DNA of 64,000 bases. It comes from Melittangium boletus DSM 14713 (GTDB lineage: Bacteria; Myxococcota; Myxococcia; Myxococcales; Myxococcaceae). Location: NCBI RefSeq assembly GCF_002305855.1, contig NZ_CP022163.1, forward strand, positions 1,860,292 to 1,924,291, read 5' to 3'. The notes beneath the pieces were generated by a model, which was given only the letters and a program-made list of their open reading frames with translations, made no database searches and was not told the origin of the DNA. The number at the start of each line of letters is the position of its first letter. Positions within the stretch are counted from its first letter, which is position 1. The position numbers and the translations under genes were made by a program. This document shows, one piece after another, positions 61,314-64,000 of this stretch.

Positions 61314-62240
61314 TCACTCGGGCTGCGGCACGCGCGAGGGCCGGAGACGGGCCCAGAGCTGCCCGCTCACCTCCGCCACCACCACGCCCAGCACGATGAG
61401 GCCTCCGCCCACCCACTCGCGCTCGCCCAGCGTCTCGTAGCCGAGCGCCACCGAGTACAACCCCGCGAGCACGGGCTCCAGGCAGCAGATGAGCGCCACG
61501 CGCACGGCGGTGGTGCGCGCCTGGGCCCAGGCCTGCATGCTCAGGGCGAGCGCGCTGGCCACCAGGCCGCAGAACAGCACCGCGCCCACGAAGGACGGCG
61601 TCCACTCCACCCGGGCCCCGGTGAAGGGCAGGCAGAGCGCGGACAGCAGGGACACCATCCACAGCTGCACCGCCACGAGCGCCACCACGTCCTTCTTGGG
61701 CGCCAGCCGCTCGGTGAACAGGATGTGGAAGGCGTACGCCAACGCGCCCCCGAGCGTCAGTCCGTCCCCGGACGTCAGGCCCATGCCCAGGTCCGCCCCC
61801 GAGAGCGTGTACAAGCCCATCAACGCCATCCCCGCCCCCAACCACAGGGTGAAGGGAGGCCGGCGGCGGAAGAGCGCCCAGCCGAGCAGGGGCACCAGCA
61901 CCACGTACAGGCCGGTGATGAAGGCCGAGCGCGAGGGCGGCGTGGACACCAGGCCCCACGTCTGGAACGCGAAGCCCAGGAAGAGGAACACCCCCAACAG
62001 CCCTCCGCGCAGCAGCGTCCGGCGGGAGAGCATGCGCCGCCGGGCCATGGCCGTGAGCGTCATCGCGCCGAGGCAGAAGCGCAGCGCGAGGAAGGAGAAC
62101 GGATCCCCATGCCCGAGCGCGTCCTTCACCATCACGAAGGTGCCTCCCCAGAGCGCCGTCACCAGCAGCATCATCCCGTCCGCCTGGAGGCGTTCGGAGG
62201 CTGGGGAAACCGGGGACTCGAGGGGGACAGTGGCACTCAT
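61314..62240 (-). CDS. EamA/DMT-family transporter
   Basis: 308 residues from the ATG at 62240, with GGGGGTGACC before it. Ten predicted helices in two EamA repeats: first half MMLLVTALWGGTFVMVKDAL to GMALMGLYTLSGADLGMG, second half LTLGGALAYAFHILFTERL to GLIVLGVVVAEVSGQLW. Typical motifs such as CCLEPVLAGLYSV (the EPV motif) are present. It exports small metabolites such as amino acids or drugs; the substrate is unknown. Confidence 0.9.
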   Translation of the reverse strand: MSATVPLESPVSPASERLQADGMMLLVTALWGGTFVMVKDALGHGDPFSFLALRFCLGAMTLTAMARRRMLSRRTLLRGGLLGVFLFLGFAFQTWGLVSTPPSRSAFITGLYVVLVPLLGWALFRRRPPFTLWLGAGMALMGLYTLSGADLGMGLTSGDGLTLGGALAYAFHILFTERLAPKKDVVALVAVQLWMVSLLSALCLPFTGARVEWTPSFVGAVLFCGLVASALALSMQAWAQARTTAVRVALICCLEPVLAGLYSVALGYETLGEREWVGGGLIVLGVVVAEVSGQLWARLRPSRVPQPE

Positions 62241-62401
62241 GGTCACCCCCAAGATGGCATAGACGCCCAGCGGCATCACCCCCGCGAGCCATTTGGACCT
62301 ACCCTCCTGGCCGATGCAATGACCCGCCCCTTGTCGGCGTCATGGGAATCGCTCATGAGGAGGCGCAACGAAGCGCGCGGGCACCGGGCCCGGGAGGAAG
62401 C

Positions 62402-62956
62402 ATGAACACGACGTCCGAGAGCCCCATGGCCCCCCAGAAGAGCTGGTGGGGCCGCAACTGGCCCTGGGTGATTCCCGTGGGGTGTCTGGGCCTGCTGCTG
62501 TCCTGCGGATGCCTGGGTGCCCTCTTCGCGGGCCTCGCCCTCAAGAGCTTCAGCGACACCCCCGTCTTCACGGAGTCGGTGGCCCGCGCGAAGCAATCCC
62601 CCGAGGTGCGCGAGGCGCTCGGAGAGCCCATCGAGACGAGCTGGCTCGGGCAGCAGATGAACATCAAGACCCACAACGACGAGGGACTGGCCCAGCTCAC
62701 CATCCCCCTCAAGGGTCCCCGGGGCGAGGGCCTGCTGCGCGTCAAGGCCACCAAGACCGACGGCACCTGGCGCTTCCAGACCCTCCGGGTGGACGTGCCC
62801 GACCATGCCCCCATCGATCTGCTCGACACGCCCTCCGACGAGCCGCCGGAATTGTCCGAGCCCCCCTCCTCCCGCCCGGACCTGCCCCAGGTGGAGCCCC
62901 TGCCCGAGGAGGACGAGGAGCCCCCCGCCCCGTCCGAGCAGGAGATCGACCTGTAG
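62402..62956 (+). CDS. Coa1-like membrane protein
   Basis: 184 residues from the ATG at 62402, after GGGAGGAAGC. One helix near residues 20-48 (WPWVIPVGCLGLLLSCGCLG...), then a domain resembling the cytochrome oxidase assembly factor Coa1 family (VARAKQSPEVREALGEPIETSWLG, then LTIPLKGPRGEGLLRVKATK). The C-terminal 50 residues are Pro/Glu-rich and disordered. The family resemblance is from pattern only; in bacteria its function is unclear. Confidence 0.7.
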   Translation: MNTTSESPMAPQKSWWGRNWPWVIPVGCLGLLLSCGCLGALFAGLALKSFSDTPVFTESVARAKQSPEVREALGEPIETSWLGQQMNIKTHNDEGLAQLTIPLKGPRGEGLLRVKATKTDGTWRFQTLRVDVPDHAPIDLLDTPSDEPPELSEPPSSRPDLPQVEPLPEEDEEPPAPSEQEIDL

Positions 62957-62960
62957 CCGT

Positions 62961-62995
62961 CTCCCCCGCAACGCCGAAGGGGCGGCGCGGGGGAG
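62961..62995 (+). terminator. Hairpin terminator after the Coa1-like gene
   Basis: CTCCCCCGC at 62961-62969 pairs with GCGGGGGAG at 62987-62995, nine perfect pairs around a G/C-rich loop, starting five bases past the stop. Confidence 0.65.
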
Positions 62996-63099
62996 TCCTC
63001 CCCGCCACCGCCCCTCCAGGAGCGCTTCGAGACCGGGCGGAACTAAGTAGGTGACCAAAAGTTCCCGACAGAATAACGCGGAGGACCTACGCTGAGCCG

Positions 63100-64000
63100 A
63101 TGCGCAAGGCACTGGCCCCCGCCCAGCGGGGGCTGACCGGGTATGACCGCGCTCGACTCCGGCGAGCGCTTGGGCACGCCGAGGATGTACGCGTGTTCCA
63201 GCGTGCGCAAGCGCTGCTGCTGGTAGCTGAGGGCCACACGCTGGCCCAGGCGGCGCACGTCACGGGGTTGAGCCGACCGACGGTGTACTTCTGGCTCAAA
63301 CGCTACGTGCAACAGCGGCGCGTCGAAGCACTGCACGACGGACCTCGCCGCGGACGGCCACCGGCCGCCGACTGCATCGGCCCGGAGCAGATACTCCTCG
63401 AACTCAGCAGTCCCCCCTCGGACTGGGGCTATAGCACCCACACCTGGACGGTGGCGCTGCTGGCCGGGCACCTGGAGCGGCGCTACGGCTGCCCCATCAA
63501 TCCCCGCACCCTGCGCCGCCGCATGAAGGCCATGGGCCTGCGCTGGAAACGTCCGCGCTACGTCTTCTCGGAGAAGGCGCCCCACCTGCCCCAAAAAAAG
63601 GAGCGCTTGTCCGTCGGCTGAGACGGTTGCCCGAGAGCGCGGTGTTCCTCTTCGAGGACGAGACCTTCCTGCGTCAGTTTCCGCCGCTACGCGCGGCGTG
63701 GGCTCCCCGAGGGGAGCAGGCCCGCGTGCCCATCACCGGGCAGAACGCGAAGCGTGTCCTCTTCGGTGCGCTCAATCCGCTCACCGGCCACCGTGTCGTT
63801 CTCCAGCGCCCCTCTCTGCGTCAGGAGGACTTCCAGGCCTTCCTTCGGCTGTTGCGAGCGCACTATCCCGGGCGCCCCCTCTTCCTGCTGCTGGACAAGG
63901 CTGGCTGCCACACCGCCGCACGTACTCTGCAACTGACTGCGCGCCTGGACATCCACCTGCTGTGGTTACCCAAGCAGTGGTCGGAACTCAACGCCATGGA
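63100..64000 (+). CDS. IS630-family transposase made by -1 frameshift (partial, runs off the window)
   Basis: The first frame (63100-63621, 173 codons) holds the helix-turn-helix part (RAQALLLVAEGHTLAQAAHV, LSRPTVYFWLKRY) and a winged region (SDWGYSTHTWTVALLAGHLE). The DDE part continues in the -1 frame from 63600: first Asp in AVFLFEDETFL, second in LFLLLDKAGCHTA, and the Glu in LPKQWSELNAM at the very edge. A slippery A AAA AAG with a downstream hairpin sits at the junction. The tail continues outside the window. The usual DN of the second motif reads DK here. A different subgroup from the IS630 element at 11621. Confidence 0.85.
63594..63626 (+). promoter_or_regulatory. Programmed -1 frameshift signal
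   Basis: A AAA AAG at 63594-63600 is in the exact zero-frame phase for -1 slippage; ten bases later CCGTC-GGCTGA-GACGG (63611-63626) forms a hairpin. Slippage gives ...KKGALVRRLRRLPESAVF, which continues the transposase sensibly. Confidence 0.75.

Overview
The window is high-GC bacterial chromosome whose gene content points to a myxobacterium, most likely a Cystobacter/Archangium/Melittangium-type member of the suborder Cystobacterineae. This is inferred from GC-rich codon use, many lipoproteins, a large multi-domain histidine kinase, a V4R/sigma-54 activator, very repetitive low-complexity proteins and a priming glycosyltransferase of the exopolysaccharide type. No rRNA, tRNA or CRISPR array was seen.

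Layout. 1-5.8 kb: a partial SLC13 permease with an M48 protease, an orphan open frame, a DoxX-like membrane protein, and a Sel1-repeat protein whose lipoprotein signal peptide lies in a different frame from the repeats. 6.0-14.2 kb: an island of insertion sequences. An IS701-type remnant abuts an ISAs1-like element, and an ISL3 element is split by an IS630 element. Between them sits one 904-residue gene joining an HD domain to an HSP90-like ATPase, the best candidate here for a conflict/defence effector. 14.4-24.2 kb: a hypothetical protein, a gluzincin protease lipoprotein or secreted protein, a 1509-residue repeat protein, a methyltransferase/flavoprotein pair, a cytochrome c and a YceI protein. 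24.3-41.3 kb: ordinary chromosomal genes (sigma-54 activator, thiolase, serine protease, response regulator, proline/glutamate dehydrogenase, SET protein, pectinacetylesterase-like lipoprotein, nucleotidase, histidine kinase, DeoD, sugar-phosphate transferase).

41.3-45.5 kb is a methionine unit: a strongly structured leader, metY, and a fused MetX-homoserine dehydrogenase. 45.5-48.3 kb carries an RCK-domain protein and tatB-tatC; TatC has a large periplasmic insertion. 48.4-52.9 kb carries a chemoreceptor and a deacetylase-hypothetical-GST operon. 52.9-54.4 kb is a low-GC accessory islet with gene debris, an ISL3 end remnant, a small gene for a double-glycine-leader peptide ending in a Cys/His cluster, and an 80-bp palindromic element. 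54.4-63.0 kb returns to chromosomal genes (SDR, RluA synthase coupled to PBP1A, pentapeptide protein, MBL nuclease, EamA transporter, Coa1-like protein). The window ends inside a second IS630 element with a canonical -1 frameshift signal.

The observations most worth following are the Cys/His double-glycine peptide (53734-53928), the HD-HSP90 gene inside the IS nest (8351-11065), the out-of-frame switch in the Sel1 lipoprotein (5557-5755), and the structured metY leader (41562-41802). All protein families were assigned by eye from motifs; no database search was run.
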